Position numbers and translations under genes: made by a program | Origin: Hydrangea macrophylla | Taxonomy: Eukaryota; Streptophyta; Magnoliopsida; Cornales; Hydrangeaceae | Direction: 5' to 3' | Assembly (NCBI GenBank): GCA_033977485.1 | Contig: CM066985.1 | Coordinates: 72,029,045-72,093,044, forward strand | Length of the DNA: 64,000 nt | Shown: one piece after another, positions 11,859 to 25,000 of the stretch | Position numbering within the stretch: the stretch's first letter is position 1 | How the letters are laid out: each line of letters starts with the position of its first letter | The notes under the pieces: generated by a model | The model's input: only the letters and a program-made list of their open reading frames with translations | The model's database searches: none | What the model was told of the DNA's origin: nothing

Positions 11859-12816
11859 TCAGAGCTCCAATTTTGGTTTCTTCACAGCAAAGCCGTTCTC
11901 CACCCAAGCAACATAACCCCCTCCCATATTGCAAACGTGCTTGAAATCCTGCAAATTTATCAAAACAAACCAATCTTTTATTCACTGTATGAAAGGGGAA
12001 AAAAACAAAGAAGAACAAACAAAGATTGGTTTACAATTTCACAATTAAGCTGTGTTTGGTAAAGAATGAGCTTTTTCTAGGTAAAATGTATCAAATGGAG
12101 AAGAAAATATTGGTTGCAACGGTGATACCACATCACCTTGTTTATGTAGTGTCACTAATCAATCAGATTCTTGGTAGAAATTATTTAATGTGACGGTTAC
12201 ACCATGTAAGTATGCTGACGTGGTGTGATATTTTAATCTAGACCATACACCTGTCCCTATATCCGCGCGGGGGAGGACGGGATCATCATAGAAGACAAAT
12301 TGTCATGATCCCCTCCCCCCCCCCCCCCCCCCTCCCGGAAATAGGGGGCATACGTTTGGTAAAAATAAAAAGGTCACACCATATTTGCATGCCGACATGG
12401 TACAACGGTTAAAATATACGTATTTTGTATATATTTTTGTGTAGATGATATAAGCCAATATTATAAAAAGCATCACAATTAAAAACATAAGAGGACCGGG
12501 GGGGGGGATATAATTAGCACAAAAATATAAGAGAGGGGCAGCCTCCGCTTATCCTTCACTCCATACGCCTCTGGTTACGCTGAATAATTTCTTTGTATGC
12601 CTAATGGGGAATTAGAGTAAGCTGATTGGTTGATGACAGCATGTAGGCACAATAATATGGGTGTCACCATTGCAACCATATTTTCTTCAAATAGAGATAC
12701 ATTTTACTTATGTGAAAAACATGGGGAAAGAGAAGTGAAAATAGAGACAGAAATATGATATAGTAAGAGATATTTGCAAAGGAGGACGAGGAGGATAGAG
12801 TTTCGTCAAATATTTC

Positions 12817-12847
<31 letters not shown>

Positions 12848-15441
12848 AACTGTATCCTCAAGTTGAAATTATCATTTTTTAAACAATCAAAAAATTATAT
12901 TGTAAGTTAAACTTTTCACCTCTAAGGTTTGGGTGGTTTGGTACTTCAGACCCTAAAGTTTGAAATATGATATTTTGGTCCCTGAATATTGAGATGAGTC
13001 GCAATTTGGCTCCTCGAACACTTTTTGCAACAAAATTTTTACTTTTAATGACGAAATTATTCATCACTAAAGGACTAATTCGACATATTTGGAGCAGTTG
13101 TGAAGACCAAAATGCCACATAAAGTGTCAACCTACCCAAACTTCAAAGGTGAAAAGTGCAATTTACCCAACATTTTATATCAAAATGTACATATAAAATG
13201 AAAATTTCGTAAACCTTAAAAATAAATATAAAAATAAAAACAAAGCAAAACAAAATGTTATGTTGAAAAGTCAACCGATTAAACAAAAATAGACTAGTAA
13301 TGACTGTTATTTACACTTCTTACATTGAAAATTTGATTGTAAAATTTACTAGGGAGAACATAGGTGTCCAAATTACCCCTTCTCTTTCTTTTTCTGTTTC
13401 TTTTTTTTTTTTTTTTTTGTGTGTGTGTGAGATTGGAAATCTATCAATTTCATTAATCTGGAAATTTTATGACAAGTAGGAACATGTACACATATAATTG
13501 GAAAATAAAATAAGGGGGAAATATGTAAAGCAAGACTCACGGCATTAAGCAGATCGGTAGCTGCATACACAGACCTAACCCCAGTTTGGCAGCCCTTCAC
13601 ACATCAAAAGGAAACAACCAGAAATCAGCCATATGAAAATATAGGCTTTTTTACTTGGCCTAAAATTAAGATCACTATACATATTTATATGATTTTATAT
13701 AGCATTGAAAGTTCAATCTAACATATTAGATGGAAGTTAGGAAGTAATTAGAACATGTTCTCCAGAGTGACCGTCACATCACTTCGCCAAGTGTTTTTAA
13801 AAGCTGACTTAAAACTACATCCAAATTTTAAAGGAATAAGTTACAAGTGATTTCTTACTTTTGATAAAATTACAAAGTGAATATAAACAAGTAATACATG
13901 GATGAATATGCTTGGTACGTCACATCACGTTAGTAAGATGAAGTAGTATTACGGTCATCCATATACAAAATATAACCATGTGATGAAGATATATATATAT
14001 ATATATATATATTTATCGATGAGTAATAATATGGCTCCTTAATTTGAATCTTAAGTTCAATTCTCAAATGCTTTTATAGTTGTACATATGATGTCAAAGT
14101 GGTCGTGATACTAGTACCACATATCACTACGTGTGGTACCACTCCCATAACATTTGAGTTTCTCATATTTGGGAACACCGCATTGCTGTATCTATGTACA
14201 CAGATGTAGGTAAGTTTATTACCACCACAAGATGATCTTCCTTGCTACAAGCTGATAAAACTTGCTCCATAAATTTGGGATTTTTCACCCTACCTGAACT
14301 TTGAAACTTACAAGTTACAACAAAATTTCATCTACACAAGGAAAGAGAACTAATTAACAACATGAAAAGTGGAAAAGAAAACTCACCTTCAGGGGTATTG
14401 AACATGTAAGGAATGTTCAAAGCATTCTCTATATCTACATGGCCCTTCTTATATTCTTCCTCAGTCCTAAAAATTTCAATTATTACTTGCCAATATTAGA
14501 AAATCACAGACTTAATAGAGAATGGCAATAAAAAGGACAATTCTGAAACTTTCACATTAAGGGCCTATTTGAAACGAACTTATGCTTACGCGATCAATCA
14601 CAAAAAAAAGGGGGGGGGGGGGGGAATGTTTTTCATGCAGAATGTACAAGGTAACTTTCGATTTCTGTGATTGACTCACATTATTTTTTATTTTTTTTTT
14701 TTTTTTGCAATTGAATTGCAGAATCTGTTTGTCAAACAGTTTTTTTTTTTTTTTTTTGCTTTTGGATTATATAATACCTAATGGACTCAGAATGTTGTTG
14801 CCAAACACCCTCTAAGGCACCGTTAGAAACAGCTTATGCTTCTGCGCGGTACCATCGCAAAAGAAAAACTTTCGATCAAAACCTACCCAAGGTAGCTTTC
14901 GGTCAATCGCAAAGCGGTTGACTCTTATTATTATTATTTGGGTAATACTTGGGACACAACTTTCATACAACCTCCCCAAAAGATGTGTCTATCTCTTTCC
15001 TGTGTCACTGTGGGGTCCAGTGACATCACAGGAGAGAGATAGACACATCTTTTGGGAAGGTTATATGAAAGTTGTATGAAGATTGTGTCCCAAATATTAC
15101 TCTTATTATTTTTTTATCTTTTCTCTTTTTGAATCTCAGATTTTATTTGCAAAATAAGTTTATTTTAGCTTTTAGAGTTCCAAAAACACTTATAATTAAA
15201 CTCCAAAAGCTATTACCAAACACCCTCAAAAGAAATTATAAAATAACAAAAAATTGAAATGCTCTCAAGAGTGAATATCTAGCTAACTAGAGAATTATAT
15301 TTTCTCTCACCTAACATCAAGATAACGGTGGCCTGAAGTGATTAGACCTTTAGCTGCATGAACATCAACTGTCACAACCTCAGCTCCTGAGCTACAAGAT
15401 AGAACCAAAAGCAGGCAGAAAGCAACCCAAGAGAAACCCAT
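11859..15441 (-). CDS. Single-domain rhodanese (thiosulfate sulfurtransferase-like), intact, five exons
   Basis: Exons: 15311-15441, 14387-14466, 14223-14293, 13541-13594 and 11859-11948; every junction is GT-AG and phases add up to 141 codons plus stop. The protein starts MGFSWVAFCLLLVLSCSSGA, a good signal-peptide-like hydrophobic stretch, then the rhodanese fold: SGHRYLDVRTEEEYKKGHV (substrate-side Asp/Arg motif), NIPYMFNTPEGRVKNP, active-site loop GCQTGVRS with catalytic Cys, and GGGYVAWVENGF near the end. This is the plant STR16/17/18 (senescence-associated, DIN1-like) type, which transfers sulfane sulfur to thiophilic acceptors. Relatives are often plastidial, mitochondrial or cytosolic; this N-terminus suggests entry to the secretory path, which is inference. 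Introns 1 and 4 are enlarged by MITEs. No defect seen. Confidence 0.9.
12050..12730. mobile_element. Composite inverted-repeat element in rhodanese intron 4
   Basis: The outer arms (GTAAAATGTATCAAATGGAG ... GGTTGCAACGGTGATACC) recur inverted at 12660-12720. An inner inverted pair (ATTGTCATGATCCC and its counterpart around an 18-C run at 12315-12332) resembles the hairpin at 19440-19585. Likely one MITE within or beside another. Confidence 0.5.
12900..13175. mobile_element. Foldback MITE in rhodanese intron 4
   Basis: The left arm ACTTTTCACCTCTAAGGTTT and the right arm on the minus strand (ACTTTTCACCTTTGAAGTTT) are inverted copies; GGTTTGGGT near both ends. About 275 bp, non-coding. A 27-A run lies just to the left. 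Confidence 0.55.
14561..14812. mobile_element. MITE flanked by TAA in rhodanese intron 1
   Basis: Starts GGGCCTATTTGAAACGAACT and ends ...CCAAACACCCTC (minus GAGGGTGTTTGG), flanked by TAA on both sides (14558-14560, 14813-14815), as for Harbinger-type MITEs. It contains a 15-G run (14610-14624) and two long T runs. Confidence 0.5.
14816..15230. mobile_element. Second, adjacent MITE of the same type, itself interrupted
   Basis: Starts GGCACCGTTAGAAACAGCTT, resembling its left neighbour in the TTATGCTT and CAATCGCA blocks, and ends ACCAAACACCCTC. It abuts the first copy at a shared TAA and is split by the hairpin element at 14940-15102. The right TSD is not visible. Confidence 0.4.
14940..15102. 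mobile_element. 163-bp hairpin MITE with 9-bp TSD TTATTATTT
   Basis: The ends are GGGTAATACTTGGGACACAA and (minus) GAGTAATATTTGGGACACAA; the arms continue to AAAAGATGTGTCTATCTCT around a short loop. TTATTATTT flanks it on both sides (14931-14939, 15103-15111). A 9-bp duplication points to a Mutator-like origin. Confidence 0.7.
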
Positions 15442-15477
15442 AGAAGAAGTACATATGCACAATATAAGAGACACCCC

Positions 15478-15493
15478 TATATATATATATATA
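15478..15493 (-). promoter_or_regulatory. Candidate TATA box of the rhodanese gene
   Basis: TATATATATATATAGGG on the gene strand, about 40 bp upstream of the ATG. It would give a very short 5' leader, so it may be only an AT microsatellite. Confidence 0.35.
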
Positions 15494-15860
15494 AAAATAC
15501 ATCCAATTAGTAGGACTGTAGGTGTATATACCTTGGGCGGCAGTCCATTTATCTGAATTGATGATGACTATGTAAGGGTCTTGGTTTCAGGAGTTAATTA
15601 CAATCAGGTGGCTGTTGGGTTGATTTGGAGGAGAAACTAGGTGATGATATAACTTGTGGGCGATGATGATTTTGACTGTTTGGTCTTTTGTTTTTGTTTA
15701 ATGTAAAGTGGGTAGACCACTACTGTTGTATAACGGACACTGACGTTGAACTAATGGATCATATGAATATCCAACACGTCAATAGTAGCCAATGGGGGAC
15801 AAAGCATGAAAGATTCTTTAGATTCTATTTTCTCTCTAAACTTTGGTCGGTTCACAAAAA

Positions 15861-15895
<35 letters not shown>
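15861..15895. repeat. 35-base G homopolymer
   Basis: Thirty-five uninterrupted G residues, about 420 bp upstream of the rhodanese ATG. Flanking sequence shows no gene. Confidence 0.9.
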
Positions 15896-15899
15896 CGGT

Positions 15900-18055
15900 A
15901 GCTTTTAATCTCAAATTTGTATTCTCAATTCGAATTGGCAAAAATTTGGAAACATTTCTTTACATATTTTATGGTCATATTTTAGCTTGCATGTGATTGG
16001 TCCATATATATAATTATGTTGATGCAGCACATATGTGGTATTTAAAATCGATAATGTTATGAAATAGGATAAAAATGACATAAGGTAATGTATTGAAGTG
16101 TTGTACCTTCGATTCTACATATATGAGTAATTAAGATAACGGTGGAATTACATGAATTCTCTATCTGTTAAAATCAAATTGGGTGAGGCCTAAATACGCC
16201 ACTTGTTTTTTTTTTTTTTTGCTAAATACACCATCTTCACTCACAAAATTTTCATCTTTTAGCACTGCCAAAAAAGGTGATGTATTTAGCCCACCAAATC
16301 AAGTCATCATAGAATAACTTGATGCTACTAGATATTGTCTGTGCCCGAGCACAACTAATATTTGTTCAAACGTAAATTAAGCATATAATTTTTACAAAAT
16401 CAATGTTTATATACGTATTAAATTTTAGAGAAAAAGAGATTGTTAATAGAGAGAGGGAGGAAAATGCAGAAAGTGAGAAAGTTTCTAAATTTTTTAAAAT
16501 TTAAATTTAAAAGTGGTGAAGAGTACTAACATTTTTTGACTTTTAGGTAAGAGTAACACACATCAATCGGTCAAAGTGACTTTTTTTTTTTTGATAACAT
16601 GAGAAAATCTCATCGAAGGCAGAAGCTAAAAAGGAATCAGTAAAAGTGAATTAGAAGAAAGCAAAATGCATCAGGAAAAAAAAAAAAACCTTCTATAGCC
16701 GCACTACAAATCTCCAAAATCCTAGATCTCACCGACTATGGTGTAGCTCGAAGCCGGCTGAGAGAGAAAACTGTCAAAACTCATATCAAAGATCACTCCA
16801 AAAATACCATGACAGTGAAGATACCCCACCAAAGCGCTAGTTCTGACAAAAAAAATGCCACATCAGTGATGAGAGAAGTCGGATCTAACTCCAAAGTACG
16901 GAAATGATGGGATCTAGAGTGAGAACACCAACAAACCAACAGAAAAACTATCAGAAGGGGAGACAAAACACCCCCCCATAAAGAGAGAAAGCACCCCTCA
17001 TAACGGGTATACCACGTCTCTATCTATCTCCTCTCACATATTTGAATGAGGTGCTGATATGGAGAGGTAATTCTCTTAGAAATAGGGGCCAAATGGATAA
17101 TCAATGTAATTTCATTGGATTGTGATATCAAGTCATAAGTGTACCTGTTGCATTCAATATTTTCTCCTCATAGAGAGGGCAAGATTATTGAAAGCAACAA
17201 ACTGAGGGCAAGATCCAGGGCTCTCCCATGGTGGGTGAGCCCCGACAAAGAAGCAACTGCGGTGGGTTGGGTTAGAGAGAAGAGCAAGGTTTTCATCATC
17301 ATAGCATTCCTCCAATGTTATATAGAATATCTATTGTCACCTGGTCTAAGTGTAAAATTTATACCATTACCCATTTATCGATTATTATTTATTATTATTA
17401 TTTGATAATGTCATAATTATTTGAAATAAGAATGTCCTTGTCTTTGTATTAAACTCTAAGATCGTGTTTGGTTCATGGATTCCGTGAAGAAAAAAGGGGG
17501 GAAAAATTACTTTCCTTTGTTTGGTAGCTTTGGTTAGTAAGGAAAATAATGAGAAAAATATGATTAAAAGTAAAATATAGCAAAAATATAAAAACAAAAA
17601 TGAGAATTTTGGTATCACTTTCCTTCTTGATTTCCTAAGTTTTAATAGTGTTTTGAATTTTTTTTTTTAATTTTTAATGTTGTTTTAAGCACAAAAGCTA
17701 CATAAGATAATTAGTTTTGATTCTTGTTTTCCTTTCCTTCTTATTTTCGTTCAATAAATCTACGAATCAAACAAAGCGTAAAAGAGGAAATTCAAGGGTT
17801 ATAAAAATAATGCTAAAAAGAGAACTTTAAAGTTTTATTTATTTATGTCTGGGCAGACGAACTTTAAGTTGAAAGCACAACTACAAATTTGTTTGTAAGA
17901 CTAGAATGTGCACAAAAACTAGAATAAAAAATCCCCAAGTAAACACTTTGTTCCTGTTGTGTTATATGAAATTCTCGCTTGAATCAACCAAGCAAAAACT
18001 GAACCTAACACCACAACCTCCCCCCCAAAAAAAAAAAAAAAAAAAAAAACCAAAC

Positions 18056-18106
<51 letters not shown>

Positions 18107-19290
18107 ATAAATAAAAAAACACCAGATTCAGGTGGCCTATATGGGTTTGTATAGGAATATCCAAAAATAGGAACTCGTTTAGTTCAAGTCCACCCTTTAA
18201 TCTGGCTTAGTGGACTATTAGGCTTTCCCAACAGACCCTCTATTTTCTGGAATAGTTTGTGTCAAAAAGGGGGGAGTTTGGTTCTGCAGCCATTTCAAAA
18301 TACATGGAGTGATCTTTACAATCTTGCTTTGAATTTCAATAACTACCATCATTTCATGTCTCCACAAATTTAAAGAATTACACAGACCAAGAGACTCGAG
18401 ACCAGTCAATCTCTAAATCCACTATGCGATGAAAAGGCCGTTGGAAAGCTAGCACACATTTTAAACATTTTTTGAACCTGCCTGATTCAAATCATATCCA
18501 CACTCTTTGTCACTTTCTGCAAAAATAAGGTCAAAAAAGTTTGGTCTATAACCGACCACTGAATTATCGGCCTTATCTGGGACTTCGGCCGTAACAAGGC
18601 CTCAGGCCTCCAGCTTATCGCGCATGACTTGGGCCCCATTCAGCTGGCAGTAATCAAGGCTGGAAACGGATTTTCAGATTGTCATGAGTTCATTGTCAAA
18701 AACCGTGATTTTTCATCAATCTTGAAGCCCTCTACTTATCTCTAATGCTTTGATGACCTTGTCATCTCCACCTCCCCGACAACCCACCATCGTCAACCAA
18801 AATAAACGAAGACATCAAATTGAGATAACGACCATGGTGATTTAAGCAGCACTACTCAAAGCCTGAAATATTTATAAATAAATAAATTTAAAAAAAAAAA
18901 AAAAAAAAAAGGTTGATACAGTATCAGAATCTAGAAAAGATGGTGTAAATTGACAGAGAACTTATGGAAATGCTGCTCCAGACGGCCGCTCACACAACCC
19001 AGGAATAATTATCCAAGTTTCTGAAAAGTAATTCATCTATAGTCTCAAAGTATCAAACGGGTGATAGAGACCAAGTAGGATGTCCACATAAATTAACCTG
19101 ATAAAATTTAATATTAGTGCAAATAATAGAGGAACCTGGGAGTGCAAGCCTGGTGCAAATTATAATTACAACGTTAGTGAGAGAACAAAACACAACCAGA
19201 AAAACAGAAGATACATCAAGTTGAGAACCAAGAGCAAAAGGTTGAATAATGATATACCAAGCACTAGAAACTAAGAAGGCATTTGTCACT
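15900..19290. other. Intergenic spacer between the rhodanese and RMR genes
   Basis: No gene recognised. Contains microsatellite and homopolymer tracts (A21 after CCCCCC near 18020; AAT repeat 18057-18103), a MITE at 17460-17778, and a block at 16540-17000 of unknown origin. Short open frames here show no family resemblance. The RMR 3' terminal exon or 3' UTR may extend into 18930-19290. Confidence 0.5.
17460..17778. mobile_element. Harbinger-type MITE, TSD TAA
   Basis: The ends GATCGTGTTTGGTTCATGGA and (minus) CGCTTTGTTTGATTCGTAGA match the family at 4928-5085; TAA flanks both sides (17457-17459, 17779-17781). 319 bp, with pyrimidine- and AT-rich interior. Confidence 0.65.
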
Positions 19291-19293
19291 TAC

Positions 19294-21969
19294 ACCGGAA
19301 TATGAAGCTCCAGTGCTCATATCGTGCTTGCAAACCGGGCAGAATGTGCCCCACTCGGTCAACCATGAGTCCACACAGCTAGCATGAAATTCTGCAAGTA
19401 AACCCCAATAGGATTATTCAGCGAGTCCGTTACACGAGTAACCACCCAATCTTAACCATACACATGCCCCTATTTCCAGGGGATAATCACAAGTGGTTAG
19501 CGGTTTATTATTTTGAAATGTTGCAAACCAATTGTCATGATTCCCTGGAAATACGGGGCATGTGTATGGTTAAGATTGGGTGGTCATACCACGTCAGTAA
19601 GATTTTTGGTGTGACGGATACACTGAATAATTTCTAATATTGAAGTCCGCAACTTTTAAGTTGCGGAAGTCGGCCTGAGAAGGGCGTTGTATATATATAT
19701 AGATGTGTGTGTGTGTGTGTGTGTGGGTGGGTGGGTAGGTATGCATGTGTGTACAAGGTGTTAGCCGTTAGGGCAAATTAATTAATGAGCACAAAAGTGA
19801 CACATTAAAATCCAGAACAGCATTCCCATGGTTGGTTGCCTGAAATTCGTGCAACGGCAATCATAAAATTCTAGCATGTGGCATCTCTCAGGATGTTGGG
19901 AGTTAACATAAATTACAGCTAATGTGAATGTTTGAGTGCAAAAAGGAAGTGTGGTATAGAAAGTATAGACACCAACCATGGTAGGCAAGTTCTTTATAGT
20001 ATGACCAATGCACAGCCGACACAACCGGCCATGAGAGTGAAACACTACACGGTGACTCACTTGATATGTATCTATAATTGTGAAGTAAGAGTCTATAGAT
20101 ATGTGAAATCGGAGATAAGTGAAGGGTGCATGTAAAAATTAGGAGACAGGAGTGGACACGCCACAGTATGTTGCGTAATTTAGTTAAATAATGATAATAA
20201 TTACTATTCATCATGTTGCCATGCCCGTATCGTGTCGTATCCATGACCCATATTCATATTCGTGCTACATGGGGTGGGTTCGAAAAAGAAGCTTGTACTA
20301 GGTCTTACTTCCGTGAAATGCAGGATTGTTCAAGTATGTCATATACCGTCTACTGGAGCAATTCATACAATATTTGCAATTCTAGAAAACTAACATGCAT
20401 AAAACTCACAGCCAAACAAACTCCTACCATGTTGACAGGGGAGAACCCTGATTCTTTCCCCATCTTTATAGTCCTCAAGACAGATTGCACAAGCCCCCTT
20501 AGAGTAGCTACTTAAACGAGCAGTGCTAAAGCTGAAGCAGGGAAGTACTTCCACGTCTAACTGGTGGTTTGTTCGTCGCTGACTCAACCGACGATTGCGA
20601 ATTATGAAGAACGCAACAAGGACGGACACAATCACAAGAAGAGAGATGAGTGATATTACCAACACAGTCCATGCTGTTTCCTCGAGTGATAAGAGTATGC
20701 AGCAATCACTCACTTCTGATCCGGCATGCTTCTTCAGGGTCTCACCGGCTACATTTGAAACAAAAACTGCATGTGTTGATATGCCTTCAGAGCTTCCTAC
20801 CACTACACCCAATGAATACAGGATGACATATTGACTCAATACCAAATTACTTCCAAGAAAATCAAAGAAAGATGTCCATAAACACAAACGAGCATGGTTG
20901 TCAGAATAGGTTGATTATACGAGTAGATTCAAGTTTCATACAACTCAACATGATTCACGATTCACAACTTGAAGTTTTTCAAGTGGAAAGCTTTCAACAT
21001 TTTGAGCCTTGGCATTGCATGAAATTTGTTTTAAATCATTATTTTGTCCACTTTAAGCAAAGTACACATTTTTACACGTATACGGTCTACACATATGTAT
21101 TCTTACTTCTTTTCTACTTAAAAAAGTGAATCTTATAATTCACAATTCATAATTTCGAAAACCGAGACATAATTTGATTCACAATGTCAGTGAGGTGTTC
21201 CATCGTGTTGCACAGCAGCTAAAGAAGGCAAAGGAGTATATATATAATGCATAACTATTATTAAAAATTAGTGTTATTTTCACTTCAATACCCCACGCCA
21301 ACCCCCCCCCCCCCCCCCCCCCCCCCGCGCGATAATTCAAAAGTGAACACTTAACCCCCTTGTGGTTTTGGAATGCAATGGAACTGTTAAGATTTCCCTC
21401 AAAACTGATGAAAATTTTAAAATTGGCCAAAAATATGAACACTTAATCCCTTTTGAAAGGTTAATTTTGGGGTTAATCCCCAATGTGGAGATAATGCTAC
21501 CACTTAACCTACCTATGTGGGGCATGGTTCGTAGTCTCGGGCGAAACCGAGTCGTCTTGGCCGAGTCAACTCGGTTTCGTAGGGTAACGAGACGAGATCT
21601 AGAGCCGAGTCAAAAAATAATCAAAACGACGTAGGATCGGTGACCATCTCGGTCGTACTGCCATGTATCGGGCGAGATGGTGCCGTCTCACCCGAGATCT
21701 AGGGCAAGATGACGACACGAATCTCAGAGGTACAGATTTTAGGGGGGAAAATAGGGCAAATCGTAGCTGAGGTCAGATCCATACAAACATGTTTGATTCT
21801 CTCTCCATCTTGCTGCCATAGACCAAAAACAAGCAGATCTGGATCTCGTGTGGTTCGTCTCCATCTTCTCTGGTTCGTCTCCCTCTCTCTGTGGTCGATC
21901 TCGATCTGGGATCTCCACATCTTTGGTTCGTCTTTCTCTCTCTCTCTCTGTTCGATCTCCTTCTCTGGT

Positions 21970-22010
<41 letters not shown>

Positions 22011-25000
22011 CTCTGTGCGCACAATCTGTGAGAGGTTGGCTGCTTGTTTGTGCTTTAATATTTGCTAAAGTGACTTAAAAGTATAGAGTAGGGTTTGTTT
22101 AACACTTTTTTTTTCTTCTAAATATTAGACTTAACATTAAAAATTACTCCCTCCGTCCCATTTTATGTGTCCCCCTTTCTATTTTGGTATGTCCCAAAAT
22201 TGTTGTCCACTTTCCTAAATTAGTATTTAAATTTTACTTAGTTTCCCAAATTGCCCTTCCTTACAACCAATACCAAAACAAAAAACAAAAAAGAAAGTGC
22301 AATGATTATGGGTAATTGTGGAAAGTAGGTGTAGATTCCTTTTGTCCCCTTAAATAGTTGGATTCCCAAAAAGGGACACATAAAATGGGACAGAGGTAGT
22401 ATATAATACACTTATAATAGACTCTTTTATTTTTTTTATAATACAGTATATTAGACTTAATATAAGATATAAGATATGAGATAAGATAGTAGGCTTAATA
22501 TAAGATAAGATAAGATAGTAGGCTATTAAACTTAATAGCATTTTTTTTATAGTAGCCTTGCACTATATTAGACTTAATATAAGATATAAGATAGTAGGCT
22601 TTATTGTTTTTTTTTTTTTGGTTACATAATGCTTGGAAAAAAAAATCATATGCCACATTATATAATTATTACTAAACAAAAGACTTAATTATTAATACAC
22701 AAAATAACTTATTATTTCTTTCTAAATTATATTTGAAATTACAAATACACATTCGGTTTATTTGTCACATTCGAAAATAAGTTTACTGTTTATTAAAAAT
22801 TAAGTCTGTGTTTATTAATATTTGTTAGAATGCCTCCAAAACAAGATATCGGTTGGGATGGAAAACAGGTTGGGGGGAGTAAACGGATAGTCATGTGTAA
22901 TTATTGTGGAAAGACTGTGCATGGCAATATCACGAGATTGAAGCAACATGTTGGTAGAGTATCGGAATAGGTGAATCAGTGTCCTAAAGCCCCAGAGGAA
23001 GTATCAAAACACTTAAAACAACATCTTGCTGAAACTGCTAGTGCAAGGGAACTATAGAAGAGAAAAAAGAAAAAACTTATTGTTAGCCTCCAAGAGGATA
23101 CCTTGTACGACGAAGAGGAGAATATTGATGAAGGTGATGTTTATGACAACGAGGACGAGGATGACATTGGAGGAATGTCCCGGCTTGAAAGGTGGCATTT
23201 CAAACAAGCAGTAAAAGACTGTAGGAATATGGCCTACATGGACGAGGATAGGCGTAGGCACTCTGTTTCTGAAAGAGTACATCAGACTAATATCTCCTAA
23301 CTTGCCACTGGATCTCAGATAGCTTATGGATCAAAACGTGCACCACCACCTCAAAGGAATTTCAGAGTGAGAGAAAATGTTGAGATGCCCAAATCAGGTA
23401 TTGACCCTTATATGTTTAGGCCAAAGTCTGGATTTCAAAAAATGGTGAAGGACATGTTTAATACCGAAAATGTGAAGAATGTAAGGAAAGCTATTTCCGA
23501 GTTTTTCTGTTACATTCATACTACCAGTCGATGATTGATATCATTGCTGATTCTGGACCTGGTATTAAGGGACCTTCGGTTACCAAATTGGCAACGTATA
23601 CTTGGAGGATGAGGTAAAAGAGCTAGAAACATACATTGAGTCGTTGAAACAAAAATGGCCCGATTATGGATGCACGATCATGTGTGGGTGGAGTTCAAAA
23701 ACTAAAAATCCTACCATCAACTTTATGGTTTATTGTGATAGAAGCATGTTGTACCATACATCGATTGATACTACAAACAAGTCAAAGACTGCATCCTACA
23801 TTTTTTCACTTATGGATAAAGTTGTGGAAGAGGTTGGTGAGTCCAACGTTGCACAAGTTGTCACAAATAATGAACCAAGCTTTAAAGCGACTGGACAATT
23901 GTTGATGGAGAAGAGGAAGCATTTGTTTTGGACTCCATGTGCCGCGCATTGTATTGATTTAATGCTAGAAGATATTGGTAAGATGCCGTCTGTGAAGCAT
24001 ACACTTGACCACGCAAAGAAAATAACGAGTTTTATTTATAACAGTCTAAAAGTGATGAATCTTATGAGGACATATACCAACGGTAGAGACTTGTTGAGGT
24101 CAGGGATCACAAGATTTGCAACTAAATTCATTGCGATTGAAAGCCTTCTACGTTATCAAGCTGATTTGAAGAAGATGTGCACATCTAGTGAATGGAGTAG
24201 CTTCAATCGTGAAAAAAGTAGAAGAAAGATTGCATCTCAAGTGTCTGATCTAATTTTGACGGATCGGCTTTGGAAGAAGGCAACAGTTGTTAAATCCATA
24301 ATGGAACCGCTTGTTAATGTCTATTATCTACGAGGCAATAGATAGATCTAAGCTAGCAATAAAGGCGTCAATCAAAGATTTTCAAAAGTTCTGGGATGTC
24401 ATTGACTACCGATGGGAGAGTCAATTACATAGGCACCTTCATACAGTAGGTACGTCGTGTGATTTAAATGATGTTTTAATAGCTGTGTGAATTAATACTT
24501 AAAAAACTAATAAATTATTGTCTATCTGACATACAAACAGCTTATTTTTTAAACCCTTCAATTCGGTATTCCCAAAATTTTCCTGATCATCCGGAGGTGC
24601 AATATGGCTTGAAGGAAGCTATGTAGCACGGACACTTCATTTTGGGTATCGTTTGCATTTCCGACACTCCGCGGACACGGGCACGGCTGGGACACGGCTA
24701 TGGAAGTATCTAGATTAATTTAAATAAAATCATATTGTTGGACACTTCTGGGACACGGCAAGACACTTCTGGGACATTCCTGGGACACTTTTGGCCTGGT
24801 GGTTCATTTATTTATTTATATTTGGGGGGTGGGGGGGGGGGGGGGGGGGGGGTGAGGAATGATGATCTTTTTAAAATAAGTGTTACTTAGGGGACACTCT
24901 TGGGACACTTTTGGCCTAGTGGTCCTATTTTATTATTATTATTTTGGGTTTTGAGGAATGGTGATCGTTTTAAAATAAGTGTTTATTGGGGGGTACAAGC

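Noticed and set aside
18057..18103. Ile/Leu-rich frames
   Set aside because: AAT microsatellite plus poly-A; no gene.
19680..19740. Possible regulatory TG/AT stretch in RMR intron 3
   Set aside because: Plain AT and GT microsatellite with no conserved motif.
21709..22068. Overlapping Ser/Leu- and Arg/Glu-rich frames
   Set aside because: Translations of a TC/GA microsatellite in the hAT subterminal region.
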